Numbered from the stretch's first letter, positions 13,001 through 23,382 are shown. The stretch is DNA of 64,000 bases from Arcuatula senhousia (GCA_963971305.1 OZ020307.1:3237501-3301500); one strand, 5' to 3'. Notes: a model not told the origin generated them from the letters alone. A program made the numbers and translations.

Positions 13001-14921
13001 TTAGCTTTACAAAATTCTCCATAGGGTCGAAGTTGTCAGATGACCCCTTATAGGGGTTACGGCCCCTGAAAAATAGCGATTTTTCATGTTTTTGTCTTAT
13101 AAAATGAAAACTATTGCAGATAGAGATTAGCTGTTGCTTGCTTAAATGTTCAGCTCATTTAGCTCTACAAAATTGTCCATAGGGTTGAAGTTGTCAGATG
13201 ACCCCTTATAGGGGTTACAGCCCCTTAAAGGTGAAAAAAAGCCATTTTTCATGTTTTTGGCCTACAGAATGAAAACTATTGCAGATAGAGATTAGCTGTT
13301 GCTTGCTTAAATGTTTAGCTCATTTAGCTCTATGAAAGTCTCCATAGGATTGAAGTTGTCAGATAACCCCTTATAGGGGTTACGGCCCTAGAAAAATGGC
13401 ATTTTTTCATGTTTTTGGCCTACAGAATGAAAACTATTGCACATAGAGATTAGCTGTTGCTTGCTTAAATGTTCAGCTCATTGAGCTCTACAAAATTCTC
13501 CATAGGGTCGAAGTTGTCAGATGACCCCTTATAGGGGTTACGGCCCCTGAAAAATAGCGTTTTTTCATGTTTTTGGCCTACAGAATGAAAACTATTGCAC
13601 ATAGAGATTAGCTGTTGCTTGCTTAAATGTTCAGCTCATTGAGCTCTACAAAATTCTCCATAGGGTCGAAGTTGTCAGATGACCCCTTATAGGGGTTACG
13701 GCCCCTGAAAAATAGCGATTTTTCATGTTTTTAGCCTACAGAATGAAAACTATTGCAGATAGAGATTAGCTGTTGCTTGCTTAAATGTTCAGCTCATTTA
13801 ACTCTACAAAAGTCTCCATAGGGTCGAAGTTGTCAGATAACCCCTTATAGGGGTAACGGCCCCTGAAAAATAGCGTTTTTTCATGTTTTTGTCCTACAGA
13901 ATGAAAACTATTGCAGATAGAGATTAGCTGTTGCTTGCTTAGATGTTCAGCTCATTTAGCTCTACAAAATTTTCCATAGGGTCGAAGTTGTCAGATGATC
14001 CCTTATAGGGGTTACGGCCTCTGAAAAATAGCGATTTTTCATGTTTTTGGCCTACAGAATGAAAACTATTGCAGATAGAGATTAGCTGTTGCTTGCTTAA
14101 ATGTTCAGCTCATTTAGCTTTACAAAATTCTCCATAGGGTCGAAGTTGTCAGATGACCCCTTATAGGGATTACGGCCCCTGAAAAATAGCGATTTTTCAT
14201 GTTTTTGTCTTATAAAATGAAAACTATTGCAGATAGAGATTAGCTGTTGCTTGCTTAAATGTTCAGCTCATTTAGCTCTACAAAATTGTCCATAGGGTTG
14301 AAGTTGTCAGATGACCCCTTATAGGGGTTACAGCCCCTGAAAAATAGCGATTTTTCATGTTTTTAGCCTACAGAATGAAAACTATTGCAGATAGAGATTA
14401 GCTGTTGCTTGCTTAAATGTTCAGCTCATTTAGCTCTACAAAATTCTCCATAGGGTAGAAGTTGTCAGGTGACCCCTTACAGGGGTTACGGCCTTTGAAA
14501 AAAGCGATTTTTCATGTTTTTGGCCAACAGAATGAAAACTATTGCAGATAGAGATTAGCTGTTGCTTGCTTAAATGTTCAGCTCATTTAACTCTACAAAA
14601 GTCTCCATAGGGTCGAAGTTGTCAGTAACTCCTTATATGGGTTATGGCCCCTTATAGGTGAAAAATGGTGTTTTTGGCCTATAGAATGAAAACTATTGCA
14701 GGTAGAGAAAAGCTGTTGCTTGCTTAAATGTTCAGCTCATTTAGCTCTACAAAAGTATAGGGTCAACATCAAGACCAGGTGAGCGATTCAGGCTCCTGGG
14801 AGCCTCTTGTTGTTAATTTTCTATTTATTTATAACTGATTTGTAGTGTTTTAATAGCATTCTGTGGTATTCTGCTGTGTTCTGTGGTATTCTGTGGTGTT
14901 CTGTGGTAAAAAGACGCACCG
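10086..14921. mobile_element. 4.8 kb TIR element with 9 bp TSD (Mutator-like by structure)
   Basis: The ends are inverted copies of GGTGCGTCTTTTTACC, followed by iterated 10-mers of the form ACCACAGAAC / ACCACAGAAT. About 44 bp match at the two ends. CTAGATGTG is duplicated immediately outside (10077-10085 and 14922-14930). Removing the element plus one target copy restores the surrounding satellite to a ~150 bp spacing, so the boundaries are precise. A 9 bp TSD with tandemly repeated termini fits Mutator-like elements, but no transposase is present to confirm the superfamily. The interior is almost filled by the tandem array at 10579-14813. Confidence 0.85.
10579..14813 (-). mobile_element. 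Tandem-array element, family A copy 1 (~24 units)
   Basis: One end is the hairpin tagctcacctgg...ccaggtgagct. It is followed by a (gtc)n microsatellite (about 10622-10670) and the phrase 'tcctctgaaaccac'. The other end reads 'gattcaggctcctgggagcc'. Between them are ~24 units of 157-166 bp, each with 'aagttgtcagatgacccc', 'ggggttacggcccc' and 'gctgttgcttgctta'. Variant units recur in order with a 1443 bp (nine-unit) period. Shorter copies in opposite orientation are at 17518-18905 and 32472-33654. The organisation (hairpin, microsatellite, ~160 bp core array) recalls the bivalve pearl-type elements, known from memory. Confidence 0.85.
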
Positions 14922-15195
14922 CTAGATGTGTCTTGGGTAACATGACATCACCCACTAGAAATAAGGTCACTGCGACCTATATTTTACGTATGAATGACTT
15001 AGATTAAATCCTTTGTTAAGGTCCATTTCCCAATACTATATGTAAGGGGTCAATGAAATTTTACTACTAGCTGAATCTTGGGAACACGGCATCACCCACC
15101 AGAAATTAGGTCACTGTGGCATATATTTTACGCAAGAACGCTTTTAATCTATTTCTCTGTAAAGGTCCATATCCCAGGTTATACATATGATAATA
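14922..15195 (+). repeat. ~146 bp satellite array, right part
   Basis: This continues the array cut at 10085. It begins with the second CTAGATGTG, then gives 'gtcactgcga' at 14966 and 'gtcactgtgg' at 15110 (144 bp apart). The same satellite occurs in inverse orientation at 36100-36590. Confidence 0.8.
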
Positions 15196-16117
15196 ATATT
15201 GCAAGAACGGGAGGGACATCCTGTGGCTCATATACACATTTTCTAGTATATGGCTGAAATCTTTCTTAATCCTGCTGCTAAAATATCTTTACAGGATAAT
15301 ACCGACCCCCCTTTTTTTAAAATGACAAAAAAGATAAATTGTTGGAATTAGCTACGTGTACACGGCTGTGTTAACTGAAAAAGTCACCAGGTTTCCTCGT
15401 GTGAAATAGTGAAACCTTTGGTTCATACGGAAAACTAAATTCGGATCACAGTGACTGTGGCGAAACCAAAAAACGTGTAACACAGTATTTTTTACAAACA
15501 AAAGTGAGAAAAAAGAAATAGTATTATGTGTTTTTTTTTTATAGAATAAAAACCTTAATACCCTGTAAACCTGAGTCTTCTTTAAACTTACAGAATTAGC
15601 CAAACATTTTTCTTTTTAAACAACCGGGAAAACGTAGCCAGTGTCTAAACTGTTTTAAAATTATATATTCAATTATTGGTAATGACTTAGGTGGGTGGTC
15701 CGGAATTGCAAACTACGAATTTAGGCACACCATATATCTACATACCATACTGTTAAAAAACTTAATCTCCAAGCAAAGAAAAAAAAACTACAACAAAGTA
15801 AAGTATTTCTATTTGCATTGTTCAAACTCAAAATAAATTCTGGAACTTTGTTGTCATCTTAATTTTGAAATGGGGGGCTATGGTTAAATTTGGAAAAAAA
15901 TCAGGATGCCAAAAAAGGCAGGGCAGTGCTTTGAATTGAAAAAAAGACAGGATGTTGTTTTTGAAAAGAGTAGTTTTTAAACCAAAATTTGCATAAGAGC
16001 GCAAAAAAATCCCATCTACTTTTTCCCCGTTTATAAAATGACAGGATTAGAAATCCCCCCCCCCTTCCCCGTAAAAAAACAAATTGATGGTCTCTATTAA
16101 TAAAACTAACTAAACAC
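15196..16117. other. No gene recognised
   Basis: Two reverse open frames (15352-15603 and 15901-16119) are AT-rich and low in complexity. The second is made partly of a C-run and A-runs. I see no domain or repeat end here. Confidence 0.55.
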
Positions 16118-16668
16118 ATTTTAAGTTGAGATTGTTGTAAAATGACTTACTAAACTTTTATAAAGTTTGAATGCGTCTAAAATTACTGACAAAACGCAAA
16201 ATAGTTGCATTAGGTGAACAACGACTGATCCAACTCAGACAAAGTTTTAATAGTTGTAAAAGGACTAACCCAACACACTTTAAGTTGAATCTGTTGTAAG
16301 GCGTTTGACCCAACGCATATTAGGTTGGAATAACTGATTAAGGACTGTCCCAACCCAACATAAGTTGAATCAGTTGTCAAATGTTTTACCCAACGCATCT
16401 TAAGTTTGAACAACTGTAAAAGGACTGAACCAACTTAAATAAAGTTGAATTAGTTATGAGACGACTGACACAACTAAAAAAAAGTTGGGTCAGTCATTGT
16501 TGAACATAAGTAAATAAAATATGTTCAATGCAGTCGAAAGAAACTGCTGTCACAACCCTGACAAATGCCAACAGTCTTTTTGACAGTACTTGTCAGTTAT
16601 TATTTTAAATTATCAGTTGCATAACGCCTGACTATGGTACAGACAGTCGTTTATTTTGCCAGTAGTGA
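16118..16668 (-). repeat. Right arm of the ~560 bp inverted repeat
   Basis: Reverse complement of 692-1255, ending 'gccagtagtga' at 16668. The same ~38-40 bp subunits are present. The frame 16210-16413 on the minus strand translates to nearly the same peptide as 947-1177, which confirms the inverted relationship. The two arms enclose 15,977 bp in all. Confidence 0.8.
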
Positions 16669-16934
16669 ATATAATAAAATAATATACCATTTTAAATTTA
16701 GAATTATTCAGACATGCTTTGTTTCCCATTCCTTGCTTCAAAAATATTTGCAAGTAAAAGGTGAAGTTTGTTAAAGATAATTTTATCTTCTTTTTGTTTA
16801 TTATCTAATTGAATTAAGTTAGGATATTTAAGAATAATTTGATCTACATCTCGAATTCGACCCGGGCGGTCATCTCAGTACAAAAATTAACGATAAAAGA
16901 GACGATTTCAATTTTAAAATTATTAATTTTCCTA

Positions 16935-17150
16935 ACCTGGAAAGGACATACAAACGTCACCTGCATACGGTGTCTATATTTCACAACTAATTCGATATGC
17001 CAGGGTTTGTACACATTTTCCAGATTTTTTTTATCCGACACCGATTACTCCGTAACCTAACCGACTATTAAACCAAGGTTATAAGAAAATACGTCTCATA
17101 CGATCCCTAAAAAAATTCTTTCTTCGTTATCAGCCACTGGTAGAAAATTC
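16935..17150 (+). pseudogene. Relic of YLDD-family reverse transcriptase, C-terminal part
   Basis: This aligns at DNA level with 25570-25800: 'ttcgatatgccagggtttgtacacattttc', 'accaaggttat' and 'ttcttcgttatcagccact' recur in the same order. The region corresponds to the part of the RT reading SPAYG-Y-S-L-RYARAC in better copies. It is riddled with stops and short, so it is only a fossil. Confidence 0.55.
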
Positions 17151-17165
17151 GCGGTGACATCCCGG

Positions 17166-17305
17166 TAGTCCGACAATCAATAGTCCGACAGCCCATTGGT
17201 CCGACAACCCATTGGTCCGACAACCCAATAGTCCGACAACCCATTGATCCGACAGCCCATTGGTCCGACAAACCAAAAGTCCGACAACCCGATAGTCCGA
17301 CAATG
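17166..17305 (+). repeat. 15 bp minisatellite, ~9-10 units
   Basis: Units of the form 'tagtccgacaacccat' repeat every ~15 bp. Because the period is a multiple of three, the two overlapping minus-strand frames (17107-17352 and 17130-17375) stay open and read as 5-residue repeats. They are not regarded as genes. Confidence 0.85.
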
Positions 17306-17517
17306 CTAATATACATGTATTTAATGTTAAATAAAACTTTAAACACAACCAAATAAAAAAATAACCTCTAAGCATGCAGTCCTGACTTCAAATGGATGCT
17401 TTATAGAAATCAAATTATATGAATATTGGCAATGATTTTAATTAAGATATAAACTGAAGAAATCATGCCTTCAATCAATATTTAACGTACTTATCTTATG
17501 AATCATTCTCTATATAA

Positions 17518-18905
17518 ACAAGAGGCTCACAGGAGCCTTAATCGCTCCTCACATGGTCTTGATGTCAACCCTATGAAGACTTTTGTATAGCTAAATTAGC
17601 TGAATGTTTAAGCAAGAAAAAGCTTTTCTCTATCTGCAATAGTTTTCATTCTATAAACAAAAAACACTATTTTTCACCTTTAAAGGGTCATAACTCCTCT
17701 AAGGGATAATCTTCCAATTTCGACCCTAAAAAGACTTTTGTAGAGCTTAATGAACTGAATGGTTCAGCAAGCAACAGGTTTTCTCTATTTGCAAAAGTTT
17801 TCATTCTATAGACCAAAAACATTATTTTTCACCTTTAAGGGAGTGAAACCCTTATTAGGGGTCATCTGACAACTTTGACCCAATGGAAACTTTTGTAGAG
17901 CTAAATAAGCTGAACATTTAAGCAAGCAATAGCTTTTCTCTTTCAGCAATAGTTTTCATTTTGTAGGAAAAAAACATGAAAAAAACCGCCATTTTTCACC
18001 TTTAAGGGACTATAACCCGTATAAGGGATCATCTGACAACTTTGACCAATACAAATGACAACAAAGTTCCAGACAATAAAATTTTGCTACGCCTGACGCG
18101 CGTTTCGTCTATTCAAGACTCATCAGAGGCGCTCTACCAAAAATATTGAATATGCCAAACACTGTATGAATATGAAGAGCATAGAACAGTATAACCAAAA
18201 ATACTAAACTGGGGAACCAAATTATTACTAAGATATTCAACCTATGTCTGGGGTAGGAAGAACCTTAGGGTTTAGACAAGTTTGAAATTTAGACGGATAA
18301 TTTAAAGCTTTGATGTATTCTCCAACTCAAAAGTGTTGGTGCCGGAGCGGGCTAACCTCGGGGAATTTAAACTCCACCAGCAGTGCTAACCTTCACGTGT
18401 GTTCGAAATACAAATGACAACAAAGTTCCAGACAATAAAATTTTGCTACGCCTGACGCGCGTTTCGTCTATTCAAGACTCATCAGAGGCGCTCTACCAAA
18501 AATATTGAATATGCCAAACACTGTATGAATATGAAGAGCATAGAACAGTATAACCAAAAATACTAAACTGGAGACTTTAGTAGAACTTATGATGCTAAAG
18601 CAGTAGGGTGGCATCCGAAGTCATTCATCTCTTGCCCTTTTTGATTTACAGGCCAAAGACAGTAGTCGGACCCCCTGGTATATTTTTAGTAGGTAGCCAT
18701 GTTTTTTTTTTACGAATCAAAAATCGAAACACAAGTTTGGTGCAGGACACCCTAAAGATCATTCATACCAAGTTTCATATAATTCTGATCAGTAGTTTCA
18801 GAGGAGAAGATTTTAGAACAATTGTTTATAGACGACAGACGACGACGGACGCCAAGTGATGGCAATAGCTCACCTGGACCTTTGACCTTTGGTTCAGGTG
18901 AGCTA
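17518..18905 (+). mobile_element. Tandem-array element, family A copy 2 (interrupted)
   Basis: It begins 'acaagaggctcacaggagcc' and ends in a hairpin 'agctcacctgg...ccttt..ggttcaggtgagct' preceded by 'gacgacggacgccaagtgatgg'. It has about three core units (~155-165 bp). It is split after 'tttgacc' at ~18047 by the repeat at 18048-18568 and resumes 'agactttagtagaactt', where the uninterrupted copy at ~33300 reads straight through. Confidence 0.85.
18048..18568 (+). mobile_element. Dispersed repeat (mussel-type), one full 359 bp unit plus a partial unit
   Basis: 'acaaatgacaacaaagttcc' starts at 18051 and again at 18410. The shared part includes 'gcctgacgcgcgtttcgtct', 'caagactcatcagaggcgct' and 'actgtatgaatatgaagagc'. 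The second unit stops after ~160 bp at 'actaaactgg'. The pair sits inside the family A element. A reverse-oriented shorter copy is at 55769-56018. No ORF or Pol III box was recognised. I recall this family as abundant in Mytilus sequence. Confidence 0.8.
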
Positions 18906-18936
18906 AAAGAAAAATAAAAAGCAAAAAATATATGTA

Positions 18937-20417
18937 TGTTACGGGGTAAATTGATCTCCAGGGCGATCCGGAATCCTCCTAGGGCAAATTTGAATTCCGA
19001 ACAAATTGGACTGTAATGGGAAATGCAACACACGCAGATGTTTGTGCTGTAATGTTAAGGTTCCATAAAAAATGTTGAATCAAACAAGAGTTAACACTAA
19101 AGTATGTCTCGCCTGCCGGCACCATCAGAAACAATTATTCTTTCTTACTTCCACTATATTTTGAATTTACATGGATTTTCAGTTTCTGAGATCAAAAAAT
19201 GTTTATAGAACTTAAACATTGCAAATATATGCAATAAAAATAATTAAAGTCAATCAACCGGAAAATCAAGGTCAAGGTCAAAAGATGAGGATGTAACTGT
19301 GCTAAGCTACTACTAAGGCATATGCATACCAAGTTTCATCAACCTAGGACTTACAGTTCTTAAGATATGGGGGTGCTCGCAAAACTTTTCCATTAATATT
19401 ATATGTATTGAAAATTGTCAAAGTCACTCAACTGAGAAATCAAGGTCAAGGTCAAAAGATGGGGAAGCAACTGTGCTAAGCTACTACTGGGGGATATGCA
19501 TACCAAGTTTCATCAACCAAGGACCTATAGTTCTTGAGATATGGAGGTGCTCGCAAAACTTTTCCATTGCTATTATATGTATTGAAAATTGTCAAAGTCA
19601 CTCAACCGGAAAATTAAGGTCAAGGTCAAAAGATGGGGATGCAACTGTGCTAAGCTACTACTGGGGCATATGCATACCAAGTTTCATCAACCTAGGACTT
19701 ACAGTTCTTGAGATATGGAGGTGCTCGCAAAACTTTTCCATTGCTATTATGTATTGAAAATTGTCAAAGTCATTCAACCGGAAAATCAAGGTCAAGGTCA
19801 AAAGATGGGGATGCAACTGTGCTAAGCTACTACTGGGGCATATGCATACCAAGTTTCATCAACCTAGGACTTATAGTTCTTGAGATATGGAGGTGCTCAT
19901 AAAACTTTTCCAAAAAGTTAACGCCGCCGTCGCCGCCGCCGGTAAAGTAACACCTATGTCCCGCTCTGCTTCGCAGGCGAGACAATAATACCAGAGGAAT
20001 TATAATTGGTGTTTAGAATTCATAAAATCGCTACTTTTTCACTTCTTTAAATACTACATAGATATTTGTTGTGGTTTTTTAATGTGTATTATTTGTATTT
20101 ATTTTGCTATTTGTCAAATAAAATCATTAAATTTACATTTTTCTATAACGATAACAAATATTTTAGTATTATCCAGAATCATCCTGACTTAAGTTTCTAG
20201 TGTGATTCCAGATCTTACCAGAATTTCAGGGGGATCCGGAATCCTCCAAGGACAAATCAGGATATCCCAATTTCACCTAGAACAAATTGGAATTCTGATA
20301 AGCACTGGTTTAAATCCAGGGCAAATCAGAATTCCAATTTGTCCTAGGAGAAAACAGAATTCCAATTTGCCTTCGGAGGATTCCGGATCGCACTGGATTC
20401 CAATTTACCCTGTAACA
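18937..20417. mobile_element. Inverted-ended element carrying a nested family D element
   Basis: Left end TGTTACGGGGTAAATTG and right end (reverse complement) TGTTACAGGGTAAATTGG, each followed by 'gatccggaatcctcc' and then 'caaattggaattc'-type iterations. The iterations are longer on the right (20200-20400). AT-rich flanks (tatatgta / tatataca) leave the TSD uncertain. The middle is occupied by the family D element at 19084-19983. Confidence 0.6.
19084..19983 (+). mobile_element. Tandem-unit element, family D (full)
   Basis: It starts 'acaagagttaacactaaagtatgtctcgcctgcc', contains about four units of 171-177 bp (markers 'aaaagatg' at 19280, 19457, 19630 and 19801), then a gcc/gtc microsatellite (19921-19942), and ends 'gcttcgcaggcgagac'. 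GTCTCGCCTGC at the start and GCAGGCGAGAC at the end are inverse to each other. The 94-codon and shorter frames here translate the repeat. A truncated relative is at 1332-1880. Confidence 0.8.
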
Positions 20418-20480
20418 TATATACAGACTACACGCCTTATATTTGACATGATGCTTTGGTAACTTTGTGTTCCCTATATT

Positions 20481-20870
20481 ATGTCTCCCCTCGCTTTTGT
20501 GTGGAGACATATTGGTTTTGTCCTGTCCGTCCGCCCGTCACAATTGTCAGCGCAACTCCTCTGAAACTTCTGAACCGACTATCAGCGAAAAGTTGTATAT
20601 AAGAAGAACACCTTATGTAGTTGTGCATATAACCGGGAAATTTTGATCCTCAAATTTTGTGGAAGTTATGTCCCTTTGAACTTAGAAATTTGCTAAAATT
20701 CTCATTTATCATCCTGTCAACTAACGCAACTCCTCTGAAACTAATTAAATGAAATTTGTTATATATAGGAAGGACACCATATGTAGTTGTGCATATTATG
20801 CAAGGAAATTTTCATCCTCAAATTTTTTGTGGGAGTTGACCTTTAAACGTAGAACTGTATGGGGGACGGG
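20481..20870 (+). mobile_element. Tandem-unit element, family B
   Basis: It starts with a hairpin 'tgtctcccctcgc...gtggagaca', then 'gtcctgtccgtccgcccgtc', then two ~176 bp units each opening 'gcaactcctctgaaac' (20551 and 20727) and sharing 'gtagttgtgcatat' and 'atcctcaaatttt'. Its architecture parallels families A, C and D. Confidence 0.65.
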
Positions 20871-21295
20871 GGGGGGCATCGTTTTTGCATGCAAAAACAA
20901 ACTTTACTTTAATAATAATAATTAACTTGATTATCTTTTCGCGACAGTTTATCCTGGCAAGTACATGCAATAGCATACCTGGTATTTAGCTTCATTCTAT
21001 TAAACTCCCAAGTCTGAGTAAATAGCAGCCCCAACTTCATTCCTGACAATGAAATACCGTATGTCAGGAGGCTGCATGATTTAAAGCAATTTTATATTGG
21101 TTACACACTGACTGTAATTGTGATTGGAAGAGATGGACTCAATAAGCTGCTTTTTCCTATCATGTAGTTGATTTAAACTCGAATTTTATCATGATTGGGA
21201 AACAAACCCTCTTCTTTTTAGCGTTCCCAATTGAGCCTAATGTGTGTCAAATTTTTGGTCGCTTCCAAATGACAAGCATTTATTCTTGATCATTT
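20871..21295. other. No gene recognised
   Basis: A G-run (20868-20876) is followed by unremarkable AT-rich sequence. Confidence 0.55.
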
Positions 21296-21440
21296 TCTCA
21301 AATGTTACGAAGAAAGAGTCGGAAAACTTGGTTTGTGAAATTTTCAATCCTGACCAGGATCGAACCACGACCCATGGTGGTAGTACGAACCACGACCAAT
21401 GGTGTTCGTAGCACTGCACATTAACAACTTCACCACCGTT
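21296..21440 (-). mobile_element. tRNA-derived SINE, copy 2
   Basis: On the minus strand: 'ggtggtgaagttgttaatg' (A-box-like), later 'gtggttcgatcctggtc' (a good B box), then 'ttccgactctttcttcg', as in the copy at 5205-5316. Between the boxes 'gg(t)cgtggttcg' is partly duplicated, giving a longer head than a normal 72 nt tRNA. No 3' tail repeat was identified. Confidence 0.7.
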
Positions 21441-21914
21441 TGCAAGCGTCATGTAGTTAAAAGGACGGGTACATATACAATTTTATGGTTTTTTGTTTTG
21501 TTATTTCTTAAAAGTATACATATGCCTTTTTCTGTAAAGTTTCATGAACAATGTCATTCACTTATTATGCGTGTCCCGGTGTACTCAACTAGCCCAGCTA
21601 GTCGAAATATTGGTATTCTGTGACGATGGGTCAGTGCTCTTCCCACAGAGCGATCAGGTTTTGTACCTTGGTGGCTGAATAGGTTGGCTCATGTGTTCAG
21701 GGTTTGTCAGGTCATAACACTGAAAGCCTGTGTTAAGAGAGCTATGCCCGTTTCGAGTGCACATTTGCACAATTTTCCACCCCATTTATTACTTCTCAAT
21801 TTTCTAGTGGCTTTCAAAATTTACTGTTTAATTATTTTCCATCGGACTCATTTTTCTCTTTATTTCATGATCATTTTATCAACCATTTCATATTCTTCTC
21901 ACGTATGTAACATA
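21441..21914. other. No gene recognised
   Basis: Two overlapping small plus-strand frames (21399-21623 and 21684-21920) have no recognisable domain. The second is hydrophobic at its end because of a T-rich stretch. Confidence 0.5.
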
Positions 21915-22399
21915 TTGTAAGCCACCTCGGCCGTGCCCTGTCCGCAACACGACCGTGGCGGTTTACGAATGATAGGACCAATAATCGTACTAACTTGTGA
22001 GGTATATCAAGAGGCTTTTAAGATAATGGAGAATGTAATTCAGACAAATGATTATTTATTAACGTTAATTATGTTGACATGTATATCCATACAGTTTACA
22101 ATATGACATGAAATAGTCAAAGGTGGTGTCCGACGTGTTGGGAGATAGCGCATGTTGGTTCCATGGGTTAGGTCGTCCTCTCCAGCGGCAGCGGCATTCT
22201 TCTATTAGGGTTCATTTCCTTCTTAAAGTCTTGTGTTTCCAGTTATTCCAAACCCCGAGATAAAGCTATGGATCCGTCTTCCTTATTGAGCAGATAACCG
22301 TCTGTTATGTGACTTCTGTGTTTTCTAATTGAGAGTCCCTTGTCCAGAAGTCCTTTATGTTCCAGTCCTCTGACAGCTAATGATCATGAGTCCATGTCC

Positions 22400-22705
22400 T
22401 AAAGTTTCCTTATCCAATAATCCAAGTAAAAGTTCCGAGTCCAAGATCCAATGCTTGGTGGCTTGTGTTCTAGCGTTGTCAGTGTAAAGGTTCCGAGTCC
22501 ATGATCCAATGTTCCTAGCGTCCTCCAAGTAAAGGTCCCAAGTCCAAAATCCAATGTTCCTAGAAGTCCCCCGAGTGAAGGTCCCGAGATCCTATGTTCC
22601 TAGCGTCCTCCATGTAAAGGTCCCAAGTCCAAGATCCAATGTTCCTAGAAGTCCTCCGAGTGAAGGTCCCGAGATCCTATGTTCCTAGCGTCCTCCAAGT
22701 CTCAG
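22400..22705 (+). repeat. Minisatellite of alternating ~50 and ~43 bp units
   Basis: Unit type 1 is 'gtcctccaagtaaaggtccc' plus 'aagtccaagatccaatgttcctag'. Type 2 is 'gtcctccgagtgaaggtccc' plus 'gagatcctatgttcctag'. They alternate to form a ~93 bp dimer at 22500-22698, with more diverged units to the left. Confidence 0.75.
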
Positions 22706-23164
22706 AAGTTGCCAAGACACAATGTGTGACAGCTTGCTCCCTATTTCTGCTGGATTGGCATACTATTGACGTTACTCTAATAATTCCCTTGATAGCTTCT
22801 TTTGTATAAATGTTTCCATATGATCCTCTAATGTAAACGTCTTGTGGTCTTCTATCTAAAGCACCGTCCCTTGCGTTTCTTGTTCCAAGGTGCTGTTTGC
22901 CGCTGGAGAGACGTTCAGCTATCTGCCATTGTGACTGACTGATGGGTATTTATAGTCGCGACTAGGGGAAAGCCCCTCTGCGTCGACTTTAATACCTAAA
23001 CAGGTATAGACTCGCTATGTGCCATGGGTCGTCCAGCCCATGACACACCACCGCCAGTGTTAGCTGTTCCAGGTACATACGCCCTGGAGACAGGGCCCGT
23101 CTTCCACCACGAGGAGGTACTGGTCGGAATTCTGGAAGACATAGTTCTCGCTTTTATATCCTTT

Positions 23165-23205
23165 CAGCGACGTCACATGACGTCATCAACCAATCAGTGC
23201 TTGTC
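23165..23205 (+). promoter_or_regulatory. CRE- and CCAAT-like cluster
   Basis: 'cgacgtcacatgacgtcatc' holds two overlapping cAMP-response-type motifs (one perfect TGACGTCA), followed 4 bp later by CCAATCAG. Together they look like a promoter module, in keeping with the LTR reading of this block. No gene starts immediately downstream. Confidence 0.4.
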
Positions 23206-23382
23206 CTTTTTGCGTAGCCGGAACTATAGTGATCCAAGAGACGTCAGATCTAAATAAATTGGTTGCCCGGTCTTGTCCTCTGCTTGCCCTTTTATTCGAA
23301 TGTACTTCTGGAGTTGATTCATCCATTTACTTCTCCCAAAAACGTTAGATTAACGTTGCGACACCCCTTTGACGTGCGTAAC

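Larger units (their letters stand above)
21915..23382 (+). mobile_element. Possible solo LTR (~1.47 kb)
   Basis: The block is much more GC-rich than its flanks. It starts TGTAAGCCACC and could end CGTGCGTAACA, which satisfies the TG...CA rule. It contains promoter-like motifs in its 3' third. Just inside the left end, an imperfect inverted repeat (gtaagccacctcggccgtg / cacgaccgtggcggtttac) forms a hairpin. No clear 5 bp TSD and no second LTR or gag-pol were found, so it could equally be a different kind of repeat. Confidence 0.3.

Noticed and set aside
16118..16668. Polinton-type giant transposon as explanation of the long inverted arms
   Set aside because: No polymerase B, integrase, protease or capsid frame exists anywhere between the arms, and no 6 bp TSD was seen.
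17107..17375. Two overlapping 81-codon minus-strand frames
   Set aside because: They are translations of the 15 bp minisatellite, and both frames are equally open.
18608..18859. 83-codon frame near 18.6 kb
   Set aside because: It is a translation of the unique part of the family A element, and the same stretch in the copy at 33350-33600 does not conserve it as a protein.
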